A stretch of DNA of 64,000 bases from Syntrophaceae bacterium UBA6109 (GCA_002428445.1 DIWJ01000098.1:1-64000); one strand, 5' to 3'. Counted from the stretch's first letter, positions 7,552 to 16,795 are shown. Numbers and translations are program-made. The notes: a model not told the origin generated them from the sequence alone.

Positions 7552-9558
7552 CTATTGCTCCTTCAGCGCCGTCCTGGCTTTCTCCCGGCTGTCGTAAATA
7601 TAGGGCGCCAGGTCGCGCTTCTTCAGTTCGTCACCCAGTTTCATCCTCAGGAAGGTGCTCGTCGTGTAGCGCGTCACGCCCCGGTAGTACTTCATTACGT
7701 CGCGGACCATGTCGGTGTATTCGTCCACCAGCTCCGGCAGGATGTTGAAGTTGTCGTAGTTGACGATGGTGTTGACCTTCCGGCCAAGGGGACCCAGGAT
7801 GGCCTGCACCATCCTCCGGATATTCCGGATATCCTCGCGCGATCGGATGAAATAATTCTCGAAATTGACGAAGAACAGATTGTCCTCGGGATGGTAGACC
7901 AGGCGGTCCTCGAGCGGCAGGCTCAGAAGTTCGTCCTTCAAGCCCATCGGACCCGGCAGGAAGATCCGCTCGTCCATGAGGCGCGGCGTCCCGTTCAGAA
8001 TCGGCTTGAATTCCATACGGTCCAGGATATCCCGTTTGAGGTCGATGCCGGGCGCGATCTCGATCAGTTCGATCCCCTTCTTGTGGATCGAGAAAACGCA
8101 TCGTTCCGTGATGTACAGAACCGGCCGGTTCAACGAAGCGGCGTAACGCCCGCTGAAGGTCTTCTGCTCCACGCGCCGGATGAACTTCGTCTGGCATCCC
8201 TCCTGGACGATGCGGAGCTTCCCGTCGCCCGTCTCGACCTTCAATCCCCCGGCCGTGAAGGTTCCCGTGAAGGCGATCTTCTTCGAATTCTGGCTGATGT
8301 TGATGAAGCCCCCCGGTCCGACGAGCCGGGTACCGTAGCGGCTGACGTTGACGTTTCCCTCCTGGTCCACCTCGGCCGCGCCCAGATAGGCGATATCCAG
8401 CCCTCCCCCATCGTAGAAATCGAACTGGTAGCACTGGTCGATAAGGCAGTCCATGTTGGTTCCTGTGCCGAAATTGAGCCCCCCGTTGGGAAGGCCGCCG
8501 ATGACGCCGGGCTCCGCCGTCAGCGTGATATATTCAATGATTTTCTCCTCGTTGGCGACCCTGGCCACTCCTTCAGGCATGCCGATGCCGAGGTTGACGA
8601 TGCTGTTGGCCTTCAGCTCGAAGACGCCCCGCCGTGTGATGATCTTGCGTTCGTCGAGGGGCAACGGGGGAATGGACAGCATGGGAATCTTGACTTCGCA
8701 GCTGAAGGACGGATTGTACCGTTCGGCAAAGGTCTGCCAGTGGTTCTCCGGTTTGGAGACGACGACGCAGTCGACGAGGATGCCGGGCACCTTGACGCAT
8801 CGCGCACCGAGCGTCCCGCGCTCGGCAATCCGCTCCACCTGGGCAATCACGAAGCCGTTGGAATTCTTCGCCGCCATCGCCATGGACAGGGCATCAAGCG
8901 TCAGGGCCTCCCGCTCCATGGTGATGTTGCCTTCGGTGTCGGCCGTCGTTCCGCGGATGACGGCCACATTGATGGGAAAGGCCTTGTAAAACAGGTACTC
9001 CTTACCGTCGATCTCGATAAGGCTGATGAGGTCCTCTCCCTTCCGCTTGGTGAGATCATTGATCTTGCCGCCTTCCACGCGCGGATCGATGAAGGTGCCG
9101 ATTCCGACGGTCGTGATCGTTCCCGGGCGGTGGGCCGCGACGTCGCGGAAAAAGTGCGAGACCACGCCCTGCGGAAAATTGTAGCCGAAGATCTTGTCCT
9201 CGCGGATCAACCGGTAGAGCTTCGGGGCCAGTCCAATGTGGCCCCCGATGACGCGTCCCACCAGCCCCTCGTGTCCGAGATGGTTCAGGCCCTTTTCCTT
9301 GCCGTCGCCCTGCCCGGCGGCATAGACAATCGTCAGGTTCTTCGGGCCGCCCGTCTTGAGGAAATAGTTCTCCAGCTCCACGGCGATCTCCTCGGCAAAT
9401 CCCGCGCCGATGAAACCGCCCGTTGCCACGGTGTCCCCGTCACGGATGATCCGGATGGCCTCCTCCGCTGAGACGATTTTTCCCTTTTTCACCCGCTGGG
9501 CGGGCAGTTGCGAGAGGATGGGGTGAACCAGTTTTCTTGCTGATCGCTGTGTTTTCAT
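7552..9558 (-). CDS. Acyl-CoA:acetate/propionate CoA-transferase (class I, fused alpha-beta)
   Basis: The 668-residue protein contains both halves of a class I CoA-transferase in one chain. The N-terminal half has the CoA-binding GGFIGAGFAEE loop; the C-terminal half has LGIGMPEGVA and LTAEPGVIGG, whose Glu is the expected catalytic residue forming the glutamyl-CoA thioester. Family members (propionate/acetate CoA-transferase, YdiF-type) activate carboxylates by CoA exchange. It is about 130 residues longer than YdiF; the extra C-terminal segment (from about 535) has no motif I recognise. I chose the ATG at 9558, which has a GGGAGGC site. It follows a USP gene by 13 bases and lies downstream of a TRAP system, so it probably activates the imported acid. 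Confidence 0.88.
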   Translation of the reverse strand: MKTQRSARKLVHPILSQLPAQRVKKGKIVSAEEAIRIIRDGDTVATGGFIGAGFAEEIAVELENYFLKTGGPKNLTIVYAAGQGDGKEKGLNHLGHEGLVGRVIGGHIGLAPKLYRLIREDKIFGYNFPQGVVSHFFRDVAAHRPGTITTVGIGTFIDPRVEGGKINDLTKRKGEDLISLIEIDGKEYLFYKAFPINVAVIRGTTADTEGNITMEREALTLDALSMAMAAKNSNGFVIAQVERIAERGTLGARCVKVPGILVDCVVVSKPENHWQTFAERYNPSFSCEVKIPMLSIPPLPLDERKIITRRGVFELKANSIVNLGIGMPEGVARVANEEKIIEYITLTAEPGVIGGLPNGGLNFGTGTNMDCLIDQCYQFDFYDGGGLDIAYLGAAEVDQEGNVNVSRYGTRLVGPGGFINISQNSKKIAFTGTFTAGGLKVETGDGKLRIVQEGCQTKFIRRVEQKTFSGRYAASLNRPVLYITERCVFSIHKKGIELIEIAPGIDLKRDILDRMEFKPILNGTPRLMDERIFLPGPMGLKDELLSLPLEDRLVYHPEDNLFFVNFENYFIRSREDIRNIRRMVQAILGPLGRKVNTIVNYDNFNILPELVDEYTDMVRDVMKYYRGVTRYTTSTFLRMKLGDELKKRDLAPYIYDSREKARTALKEQ

Positions 9559-9571
9559 GGTCTGCCTCCCG

Positions 9572-10090
9572 TCAAATCTCGCCCAGTGTGATATCCGTGT
9601 CTTCTCTCGGAATGGGAATGATGTAAACGGGGATCCGGATCCGGTGAAGGACCTTTTCAGCCACACTTCCCAGGAAGGTGTGGCTGATGACCCCTTTCCC
9701 ATGCGTCCCCATGATGACGATGTCGCAGCCGAGTTCACTGGCCATGTTCAGAATTTCCGTTGTGGGATTGCCTTGGACGACGTGGATTCCGACGACCCGC
9801 TTCAGGGTCTCAGGATCGTCTTGAAGTTCTCTTTCGGCAAATTGTTTCAGGCGTTCCTCGATCCGCAGACGCAGGTTTTCATTTGCATCCTTGCGCCGCC
9901 GGTCGATTTCTTCCTTTTCAATATAGGTGAGTAGAAGCGCCTCCTCCTGCGGTGAATGGGGCTCGATGACGTGGAGTAGATGGATTTTTGCGTTGTGCTG
10001 CCTCGCCGTATTGACTGCATAGCGGAAAGCGTAGGCTGAGTTCCTGCTCAGATCGGTGGCATACAGAACCGTTTGTATCTTTGGAATCAT
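9572..10090 (-). CDS. Universal stress protein (UspA family)
   Basis: The 172-residue product has the UspA fold: VLYATDLSRNSAYAFRYAV at the N-terminus and the ATP-binding G-x2-G-x9-G-(S/T) pattern at GTHGKGVISHTFLGSVAEKV near the C-terminus. It is cytoplasmic and probably ATP-binding; its partner is unknown. USP genes often sit with TRAP transporters. A close paralogue is at 13443-14006 (both start MIPxIQ and share the GTHGKGVISH block). It lies between dctM and the CoA-transferase on the same strand and is likely part of that operon. Confidence 0.92.
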   Translation of the reverse strand: MIPKIQTVLYATDLSRNSAYAFRYAVNTARQHNAKIHLLHVIEPHSPQEEALLLTYIEKEEIDRRRKDANENLRLRIEERLKQFAERELQDDPETLKRVVGIHVVQGNPTTEILNMASELGCDIVIMGTHGKGVISHTFLGSVAEKVLHRIRIPVYIIPIPREDTDITLGEI

Positions 10091-10198
10091 GTTCCCTTTC
10101 CTCCTTTTTCATCTGAAAACGTGTCCAGACAGACGCCATTTTCGCAGAAGGATTCCCCCCGCCGCTTTCTTGAAAATGCAGGGACAATTTCTTTTATC

Positions 10199-11521
10199 TC
10201 AACCGGCAAGTGTCGCCGCCCGCGGGGCCCACATCAGAATGTCGGGGAAAACGGCAAACAAGGCCACGGCCACGAGTATCAGCAGGATAAACGGCACAAC
10301 GCCCTTATAAATATGATTCAGCGTTACCTCGGGCGGTGCAACCCCCTTGAGATAGAAAATCGTATAGGCGAAAGGAGGCGTTAAGAATGAAGTCTGCAGC
10401 ACGACAATATTCATCAGGGCAAACCAGACAGGATCAAAGCCGAGCTTGATCGCGATGGGCGAAAAGAGCGGAACGACAATCATCACGATGCCGATCCAGT
10501 CCAGAAAACATCCCATGATAACGATAATCGTCCACATCGCTATCAGAATGCCCCACTTGCCGAAAGGCAGCCCCAGAACCATCTCCTCAACGATGTCGCC
10601 GCAGCCCAGCCGCATGAAAACGCTCGTAAAAAACGAGGCCCCGATGACAACCATGTAAACCATGGCGGATGACTTCGCGGTGGCGAGTGCGGCGTCCTTA
10701 ATAACCTTCCAGTTCAGCGCTTTATAAGCGGCCGCCATAAGGACAGCCGCAAAGGCTCCGAAAGCGGCTGCCTCCGTCGGCGCGGCCATACCGAAAAAGA
10801 TCGTGCCCAAAACCGCCAGGATGAGGACACAGACGGGCAATACCGAAGTGACGAGCATCTGCACCTTTTTCGCGAACGACACCCGGAGTTCTTCATGGAT
10901 GGCCGGTCCCAATTCGGGCTTCATAAAACACACAATGCCGATGTAAAGAAGGTACAAAGCGGACAGAATCACGCCCGGAAGAAAGCAGCCGATCAATAAA
11001 GCGCCGACGGAAACATTCGCGGTGGGTGCGTAGACCAGGATCAGGATACTCGGCGGGATCAAAATACCCAGGGCGCCGCCCGCGCAGATGGCGCCGCAGG
11101 CCAGCGGTTTGTCGTATTTGTATTTCATCATCGCCGGCATCGCCATGATGCCCATCGTGGTTACCGTTGCCCCGACAACTCCTGTCGCCGCTGCAAAGAT
11201 GGTGGAAGCGGCAACCGTCGACATGGCGAGGCCGCCTCTCAATCCTCCGAGCATGACATACATGGCATCAAAGAGCCTTGTCGCGATTCCCGATTTTTCG
11301 ATGACGATTCCCATATAAATAAACAGCGGAACGGCAATCAGCGTATTGTCGGAAAGGGCGACATAAATGCGCAGCATAAAAACATTACTGATCTGGGGCC
11401 CCACAAAAATGATGCCGAAAAGCGTTGCAACACCGGCCAACGAAAAACCAATCGGGAATCCCATCAAGATCACCCCGATCAGAATCGTCAACATCAAGAA
11501 AGTGATCATTTCCAGACTCAT
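10199..11521 (-). CDS. dctM: TRAP transporter large permease (DctM)
   Basis: The 440-residue, very hydrophobic protein has the DctM layout of about 12 membrane segments, with recognisable blocks MGFPIGFSLAG, GGLRGGLAMSTV and CGAICAGGALGILIPPSI. It is the ion-coupled transport subunit that accepts substrate delivered by DctP. Its start overlaps the end of dctQ by four bases, indicating coupled translation. Gene order dctP-dctQ-dctM followed by USP and CoA-transferase suggests uptake and activation of a carboxylic acid, though the substrate is not readable from this subunit. Confidence 0.95.
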   Translation of the reverse strand: MSLEMITFLMLTILIGVILMGFPIGFSLAGVATLFGIIFVGPQISNVFMLRIYVALSDNTLIAVPLFIYMGIVIEKSGIATRLFDAMYVMLGGLRGGLAMSTVAASTIFAAATGVVGATVTTMGIMAMPAMMKYKYDKPLACGAICAGGALGILIPPSILILVYAPTANVSVGALLIGCFLPGVILSALYLLYIGIVCFMKPELGPAIHEELRVSFAKKVQMLVTSVLPVCVLILAVLGTIFFGMAAPTEAAAFGAFAAVLMAAAYKALNWKVIKDAALATAKSSAMVYMVVIGASFFTSVFMRLGCGDIVEEMVLGLPFGKWGILIAMWTIIVIMGCFLDWIGIVMIVVPLFSPIAIKLGFDPVWFALMNIVVLQTSFLTPPFAYTIFYLKGVAPPEVTLNHIYKGVVPFILLILVAVALFAVFPDILMWAPRAATLAG

Positions 11522-12039
11522 GAGACTGTCAGCTCCTTTCCTTTAATCAGCCGGTACAGCTCCCTGATGAAGACATTGACCCCTTGGAGGACCAACATGA
11601 GAGTGCCGATGAGTATCCAGGTCTTGTAGGGATAGATCGGGGGAAAATAGCCGATTGCAGATCTCTCCAGAATCCGCCAGGATTCTATTACATGCGGCAC
11701 CATGGCCCCGATAATCATGAACCAGCACCCGAAGAACATGGTCACCATGAAGAACACATTCAGGAACGCCTGCACCTTGACGGGGAATTTCACCAGAATC
11801 ATGTCCACGCTGACATGACCGCCCGTCTGCCAGGTGTAGGCCATGGCAAAGATCAGGGCGATGCTGCAGAGAAAATATGTCGCGTCGCTGCTCCATGCAG
11901 TCGGAGCGTTGAATGCATATCGAGCAACGACTTCATAGACGAGCGAGAGGATCAGCAAAATAAGGCAATACGATGCCATCTTGGCGATTTTTTCATTGAC
12001 GACATCAATCATCTTCATAATCGCAATAACGGTTTTCAT
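11518..12039 (-). CDS. dctQ: TRAP transporter small permease (DctQ)
   Basis: From the ATG at 12039 (preceded by AGGAG) the product has 173 residues with four predicted membrane helices, as expected for DctQ; the blocks VVARYAFNAPTAWSSD and AYTWQTGGHVSVDMI are typical. It partners DctM in the membrane. A longer frame to 12129 exists but its extra 30 residues are not family-like. It overlaps dctM by four bases and follows dctP by about 130 bases. Confidence 0.93.
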   Translation of the reverse strand: MKTVIAIMKMIDVVNEKIAKMASYCLILLILSLVYEVVARYAFNAPTAWSSDATYFLCSIALIFAMAYTWQTGGHVSVDMILVKFPVKVQAFLNVFFMVTMFFGCWFMIIGAMVPHVIESWRILERSAIGYFPPIYPYKTWILIGTLMLVLQGVNVFIRELYRLIKGKELTVS

Positions 12040-12169
12040 AAGAACACTCCTAATTTCTCGTGCCCCGAAACAAGACATCGGCCTCTTTGGCCGCGCGCCC
12101 GGCCGGAAGCAAAAGGTCCGACCGGGCAACGCAGGGCGAGAGCAGCATCAGGCATAAGGGAAAGTGACG

Positions 12170-13234
12170 TTACTTCCGAACGGGCACCATGAAATACTCG
12201 TAGTCGGAAAAGTCCTTCCACATCTTATTTACGGAAGCCCATGTTTTGGTGGTATGGGGTCTGTTGATCTTCTTCACCTCGTCATCAATGAATTTCCAGG
12301 CGTTCTTTCGAAACTCCCGCTGGGCGGCGTCCTCAACGCGGGTCAAAGTCAATCCTTTGCTTTTGTAGAATGCCAGCGTTTCAACACCCTTGGTGATATC
12401 CTCGGACCACTTCTGGATCGTCATGGCCATCGCCGCCGACTGAATGATGGCTTTGTATTCGGGGGGCAGCGCATTATATTTTGTCTTGTTGAAACCCAGC
12501 TCAAAATAACAGGTCGGCTGATGCATGCCGGGGCCGGCGACAAATTTGGTTACTTCATGGAAACCCTGCTGTTTGTTCACGATCGGGGTAGAGAATTCCA
12601 GGGCATCCAGAATTCCTTTTTGCAGCGAGGGATACAGGTCCACACCGGGTACCATCATGACGGAAACGCCCATCGACTTAAGAATCTCGGCCCACCACCC
12701 CGGGGTTCTGTATTTCAGGCCCTTAAAATCTTTGACATTCCTCAGGGGCTTGTTGGACATGGCCAGCAGTTCCGGGTGAGTCAAGCCGCCGGGAACGACG
12801 ATGACATTCATGCCCATTTCATCATACATTTCCTGCATGAGTTCCTTGCCGCCGCCAGCATACATCCAGGTTACGTACATGGTCGGTTCAAGATGCATGG
12901 GAATGGAGGCAAAGAAATTCGCCGACGGATGCTTGCCCTGCCAATAGCCTGTCCAGCTGTGCCAGCCGTCAATGGTGCCTTTGGAAGTCGCGTCCATATT
13001 CTCCATGGCTCCGACAACAGCGCCTGCGGGAAGCACTTTGATGACAAAATTGCCGCCGCTCATATCGGAAACACGTTTGGCAAAATCTTCCGCCATTTCA
13101 TGAAGCAGCCACCCCTTGGCCCAGGTTGTCTGCATGGTCCAACGCACTTTCTCCGCCGCCTGCGCGTAACCCCCAAAAATCAGGGAACCCATCAGCATCA
13201 GCACAAGAATAAAACCGAATGTTCTGCTTTTCAT
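12170..13234 (-). CDS. dctP: TRAP transporter substrate-binding protein (DctP)
   Basis: The 354-residue protein has a signal peptide (GFILVLMLMGSLIFGGYAQA, then AEKVRWTM), so it is periplasmic. The DctP fold is shown by W-x-LHEMAEDFAKRV near the start, a central KYRTPGWWAEILKSMG block and a C-terminal helical segment. Proteins of this branch bind carboxylates such as 2-oxo acids or aromatic/aliphatic acids; the ligand is not assigned. It is the first TRAP gene and is preceded by a relic of a CoA-transferase gene and a USP gene. Confidence 0.93.
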   Translation of the reverse strand: MKSRTFGFILVLMLMGSLIFGGYAQAAEKVRWTMQTTWAKGWLLHEMAEDFAKRVSDMSGGNFVIKVLPAGAVVGAMENMDATSKGTIDGWHSWTGYWQGKHPSANFFASIPMHLEPTMYVTWMYAGGGKELMQEMYDEMGMNVIVVPGGLTHPELLAMSNKPLRNVKDFKGLKYRTPGWWAEILKSMGVSVMMVPGVDLYPSLQKGILDALEFSTPIVNKQQGFHEVTKFVAGPGMHQPTCYFELGFNKTKYNALPPEYKAIIQSAAMAMTIQKWSEDITKGVETLAFYKSKGLTLTRVEDAAQREFRKNAWKFIDDEVKKINRPHTTKTWASVNKMWKDFSDYEYFMVPVRK

Positions 13235-13331
13235 TTCCTTCTCCTCCTTTTTTCTTTAGTCATTCAGTTCCGTTTCATCTTTCGAGTCTCCCGGTTCCGC
13301 CATGGAATTTCGAACAGCACGGTTACCGCCC

Positions 13332-13410
13332 CCCCTCAGGTCTTCCTCTCCATCGTGATCTTGCCGTCCGTGTCCGCCGTTGTGCCGTGAATGGCGGCCA
13401 TGCCGGCGGG
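13332..13410 (-). pseudogene. Relic of a second CoA-transferase gene
   Basis: Translated on the minus strand this stretch gives AAIHGTTADTDGKITMER, matching AVIRGTTADTEGNITMER inside the intact CoA-transferase (7552-9558). By eye about 45 of 61 bases agree between 13350-13410 and 8916-8976, and 16 of 26 residues. No further CoA-transferase sequence is visible on either side, so this is an internal scrap left by deletion. It lies directly downstream of a USP gene, as the intact copy does. Confidence 0.7.
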
Positions 13411-13442
13411 AACGGCCGGCTTTCGCCCCGATTTGACTGCCC

Positions 13443-14006
13443 TCATGCTTTGCTTCCAGTAGATACAAATGTCATGAAATCCACAGTCGGTGAAATTTCG
13501 CTTGAGATGTTCTCCGCATCCTCCTTCGGGATCGGGATGATGTAGACGGGAATTCCGATCCGATGGAGCACTTTTTCCGCCACACTTCCGAGAAATGCAT
13601 GGCTGATCACGCCCTTGCCGTGGGTCCCCATGACGACGATGTCGCATTTCATCGTAGCGGCGATTTTCAGGATTTCCTCGGCCGGGTCACCAAAAAGGAT
13701 CTGAATCGACGCGACGCGTTGGAGTGTTTCGGGATCGTCCTTCAGTTCCCGCTTGGCAAACTCCTTCACCCGTGCTTCGATGTCGGCCGCCAGCGCTCCC
13801 CTTGTTTCCTGAGGGATATCCGACCGTCGGGCCGCGTCCGTATGGATCAGAAGATAGGATTCCGCAACCGGCCGGCTGTCCACCACGTGCAGGATATGGA
13901 TCGATGCGTCATGCTTCCTTGCGGAGTTGACGGCGTAGCGGAAGGCATAGGCCGAGTTCCTGGAAAGATCGGTGGCGTAGAGGATTTTCTGGATCCGAGG
14001 TATCAT
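13443..14006 (-). CDS. Universal stress protein (UspA family)
   Basis: The 187-residue protein is a UspA-type nucleotide-binding protein, with KILYATDLSRNSAYAFRYAV at the start and the GTHGKGVISHAFLGSVAEKV nucleotide-binding block near the end. It is a paralogue of the protein at 9572-10090 along its whole length. Upstream are a 120-bp dispersed repeat (14025-14144) and a probable sigma-54 promoter (14205-14220), which together suggest that this is the first gene of the USP-TRAP-USP-CoA-transferase operon. The last ~15 residues differ from the paralogue. Confidence 0.92.
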   Translation of the reverse strand: MIPRIQKILYATDLSRNSAYAFRYAVNSARKHDASIHILHVVDSRPVAESYLLIHTDAARRSDIPQETRGALAADIEARVKEFAKRELKDDPETLQRVASIQILFGDPAEEILKIAATMKCDIVVMGTHGKGVISHAFLGSVAEKVLHRIGIPVYIIPIPKEDAENISSEISPTVDFMTFVSTGSKA

Positions 14007-14024
14007 GGCTTCTCCATTGCGCCG

Positions 14025-14144
14025 TTGAATCCGGCAGCGAGCGCATTCCCAGCGGCTTGCCGCGGGGTAAGCGAGCGAATGATGTTCAAGATCCTTTCCT
14101 TGGGATCGAAGATTCTCCGGAGCTTGCTCCGGAGAGCTTCAATA
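14025..14144. repeat. 120-bp dispersed repeat, copy 1
   Basis: About 95% identical by eye to the reverse complement of 55773-55893. It contains two hairpins with two-base loops: TCTCCGGAGC/GCTCCGGAGA at 14114-14135 (10-bp stem, perfect) and a GCGGC-TT-GCCGC stem near 14050-14070 with one outer mismatch. It sits in the leader between the sigma-54 promoter and the USP start codon. The form is that of a REP/BIME- or MITE-like non-autonomous element. Confidence 0.75.
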
Positions 14145-14204
14145 CGTTCCCGGACCTTGTCTCCTCTTTCCACATCCGTATCGATGATACCTGCATGAGG
14201 CTTT

Positions 14205-14220
14205 GGCAAGAAGCGGGCCA
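14205..14220 (-). promoter_or_regulatory. Probable sigma-54 (-24/-12) promoter
   Basis: On the minus strand the sequence reads TGGCCCG-CTTC-TTGCC, which matches the sigma-54 consensus TGGCACG-N4-TTGCW with correct spacing and two mismatches. It points toward the USP-TRAP-CoA-transferase genes. The gene for a sigma-54 activator ends about 190 bases upstream on the same strand, which supports the call. Confidence 0.55.
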
Positions 14221-14413
14221 CGAGCTCTTGACATATCCAATAGATTGAATGTGTTAAGAAAAGTATTTACCGACCGGAAAACCAAGGAGATGCGCTTCCC
14301 GACAGAGTCGAAAAAAGGCTACACTCTGCCGGATGGCGGACCGGGAAAACGGTGAGGAGAGAGGGCATTCCGTGATGTGTTAATAAAGGGCTACATGTAG
14401 ACAAAAGGATACT

Positions 14414-15808
14414 TCAAGTCTGTTTCAGGGAAATATTAAGTCTTTTCATCTTCTTGTATAGTGACGTGCGGTGGATTCCCAACAAGTTGGCTGCCTGGTT
14501 CTTGTTGAAGTTACAGGTACGGATGGTGTGCAGAAGGGTTTCTTTCTCCACATCGTCACGCAGGCGCCTGAGGGTCGCCTTGTTGCCGGCGGGGGATTCC
14601 GTAAGGAGATCCTGGAGAAAAAGAGGCAGATGGCGAGTCTGGATCTGGTCTCCGTCCATGGCAAAGAGGATGCGCTCCAGGATGTTCGACAGCTCACGGA
14701 CATTGCCCGGCCAGGAATATTCACGGAAGATCTCCATAACCTGGGGAGAGAGGCTGGCCATCTTGGTGCCGTGCTCGCGCTTGAGCTTCTTCATGACGTG
14801 CTCGGCGATGAGAGGGAAGTCATCCATGCGGTCGCGCAGCGGCGGAACGGACAACGGGATGACATTCAGACGGTAGAAGAGGTCTTTCCGGAATTTTCCC
14901 CGATCCGAAAGGTCCTCCAGGCTCTCGTGGGTGGCGGCGATGAGGCGGAAGTTGCTCTTGATGACGCGGTTGCCTCCCAGGCGCTCGAACTCCTTGTCTT
15001 CCAGGACGCGGAGGAGCTTCGGCTGCATGTCCATCGGCAGATCGCCGATCTCGTCGAGGAAGATGGAACCACCGTTCGCCAGTTCGAATTTCCCCGGCTT
15101 GACCTTGTTGGGCGCTCCCGTGAATGCGCCCGGTTCATATCCGAAAAGCTCCGCTTCCAGCAGGTCCTTGGGAATGGCGGCGCAGTTCAGCCGGATGAAG
15201 GGATGGAGGCGGCGTTCGCTGGCATAGTGGATAGCGTGGGCGAAGAGTTCCTTGCCCGTCCCGCTCTCACCGGAGATCAGGACCGGCGCATCGATCTCCG
15301 CCGCGCGCAGGGCAAGCCGCTTGAGTTCGACGATCCCCCGGCTGTTGCCGACGATGTGGTCGATGGTGTATTTTGAGGAACGCAGGCTGGTCAGTTCCTT
15401 CTCGTAGAATTCGACCTTGGATTCAAGCAGGTTCAGTTGATTGGACAGGCTGTGGAGATCGCGGACGTTCTTGAACATGACCTGGCCGAAGACGTACAGC
15501 CCTTCTCCGTCAATCTTCACGGGGATCCGCTGGACCACCATGTCCCGCCCCTTGATGTTATGGGGATGGTTGATCTCCGGCATTCCGGTGGTGGCGACAA
15601 TGTGCATCCGCGTATTTTCAACGATCTCCGTACAGTGCTTGCCGATCGCTTCTTTCGGATCGATCCCCAGAAAAACCCCGTAGGCCTTGCTGAAAAAGAC
15701 GACCTTCCCGGATTCATCGGTGATGATGACGCCGTTCCGTATGTTGTCCAGGACGGCCTCGTAGAAAGTGACTTTTTTCTGCAGTTCAGCGATCTTCTTC
15801 CCGCTCAT
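14414..15808 (-). CDS. PAS domain sigma-54-dependent transcriptional activator
   Basis: The product (464 residues from the ATG at 15808) has three parts: an N-terminal PAS domain (YEAVLDNIRNGVIITDESGK), a central AAA+ sigma-54 interaction domain and a C-terminal Fis-type helix-turn-helix (NKNQAANLLGIHRTSLYKKM). The AAA+ part has Walker A GESGTGKE, the sigma-54 contacting GAFTGA loop, Walker B GGSIFLDEIGDLP and the arginine-finger region. It binds upstream of -24/-12 promoters and senses a small molecule or redox state through the PAS domain. The adjacent sigma-54-like promoter at 14205-14220 suggests that it controls the USP-TRAP-CoA-transferase operon. An in-frame ATG at 15835 is an alternative start. 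Confidence 0.93.
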   Translation of the reverse strand: MSGKKIAELQKKVTFYEAVLDNIRNGVIITDESGKVVFFSKAYGVFLGIDPKEAIGKHCTEIVENTRMHIVATTGMPEINHPHNIKGRDMVVQRIPVKIDGEGLYVFGQVMFKNVRDLHSLSNQLNLLESKVEFYEKELTSLRSSKYTIDHIVGNSRGIVELKRLALRAAEIDAPVLISGESGTGKELFAHAIHYASERRLHPFIRLNCAAIPKDLLEAELFGYEPGAFTGAPNKVKPGKFELANGGSIFLDEIGDLPMDMQPKLLRVLEDKEFERLGGNRVIKSNFRLIAATHESLEDLSDRGKFRKDLFYRLNVIPLSVPPLRDRMDDFPLIAEHVMKKLKREHGTKMASLSPQVMEIFREYSWPGNVRELSNILERILFAMDGDQIQTRHLPLFLQDLLTESPAGNKATLRRLRDDVEKETLLHTIRTCNFNKNQAANLLGIHRTSLYKKMKRLNISLKQT

Positions 15809-15934
15809 CGACGCCTCGCCTCTGCGATCCAGCAAGAAATCTTTTCTGGAACCGGCTGCTGAAAAACCTTTTCAACACCCAGGCAAATGGATGACGATGG
15901 AGACTGAGAGCCTGCGGGGAAACATCACCGCAGC

Positions 15935-16369
15935 CTATGCAGACCTCGGTGACTTGGGAGGGCTGACGCTTGCCTCGCCCTCCAAGACAACCACTCCCTT
16001 CTGGTTCGTGCAGGTCGTCTTCAGGCGAAGACGATTCTTCGGTTCGTCAATTTCGATCACTTCGACGGTCGCCGTCACGGTATCCCCGATTCGGACGGGA
16101 GCGAGAAAGCGGAGGGTCTGGCCGAGATAAATGGTCCCCGGCCCCGGGAGCTGCATGCCCAGGACGGCCGAGATGAATCCCGCGGTCAACATGCCGTGGG
16201 CGATTCTCGATTTGAAAAATGTGCCGGCGGCATAGACTTCGTTGATGTGGGCGGGATTGAGGTCGCCGGTGACACCGGCATAAAGATAGATATCCGCCTC
16301 CGAAACGGTCTTCGTGAAGGAGGCGCTGTCGCCGCGCGAAATCTGTTGGATGGTTTTGCCGATGATCAT
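15935..16369 (-). CDS. MaoC-like (R)-specific enoyl-CoA hydratase
   Basis: From the ATG at 16369 the product has 144 residues and a single hot-dog fold. It has the hydratase 2 signature: the catalytic Asp and His lie in TGDLNPAHINEVYA, followed by FKSRIAHGML. Such enzymes hydrate trans-2-enoyl-CoA to (R)-3-hydroxyacyl-CoA, cytoplasmic, in fatty-acid or PHA-related metabolism. The longer frame to 16483 adds a sequence rich in Cys and Arg that is not family-like. It lies upstream of the sigma-54 activator on the same strand, about 125 bases away, and may serve the same acyl-CoA pathway as the CoA-transferase. Confidence 0.9.
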   Translation of the reverse strand: MIIGKTIQQISRGDSASFTKTVSEADIYLYAGVTGDLNPAHINEVYAAGTFFKSRIAHGMLTAGFISAVLGMQLPGPGTIYLGQTLRFLAPVRIGDTVTATVEVIEIDEPKNRLRLKTTCTNQKGVVVLEGEASVSPPKSPRSA

Positions 16370-16795
16370 GATGCGAGTCCCCAGTTCTGTTGCACGACAG
16401 CATGCACACGGCGGGCGTGCAGACGACACTTTTCCCGCTGCTCCCGCGAACCCGTCAAACAATACCTGATCGTACAAAAACAAGTCTGCCCGAGACTGCC
16501 TGGCGAAAAATCGGAAAGGAAAACTTATTGAGGGCGCAATATAGACGAGTCGGAAAGTTTGGTCAAGAAAAATACCGGACGACGAATCGCCTCACAATGA
16601 ATGTTACCGGGGCGAGAGGTTTCTAACGATATGCCTGAATCGGGGGACGCCTTATCGGCTTTCTGATTTTTCAAAAACAACGGAATCGCTGGATTCACCT
16701 ACTACTCAATGATTGATTCTGCCTGACGGTATTGCATATTAACGAAAATAAAGTGCAATATAAATGGCCTTCGCTTATTCTGCCTGCCATATTTG
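16370..16795. other. Intergenic region, no gene seen
   Basis: No supported coding sequence was found in these 426 bases. From about 16500 the composition becomes AT-richer, matching the acyltransferase gene beyond. A dyad ATTGCA (16731-16736) and TGCAAT (16754-16759) lies about 35 bases past the acyltransferase stop codon and might form a weak transcription end. Confidence 0.5.

Noticed and set aside
14003..14221. A 72-codon minus-strand frame covering the leader of the USP gene
   Set aside because: Its start codon lies in the probable sigma-54 promoter and its second half is translation of the 120-bp repeat, so it is not a gene.
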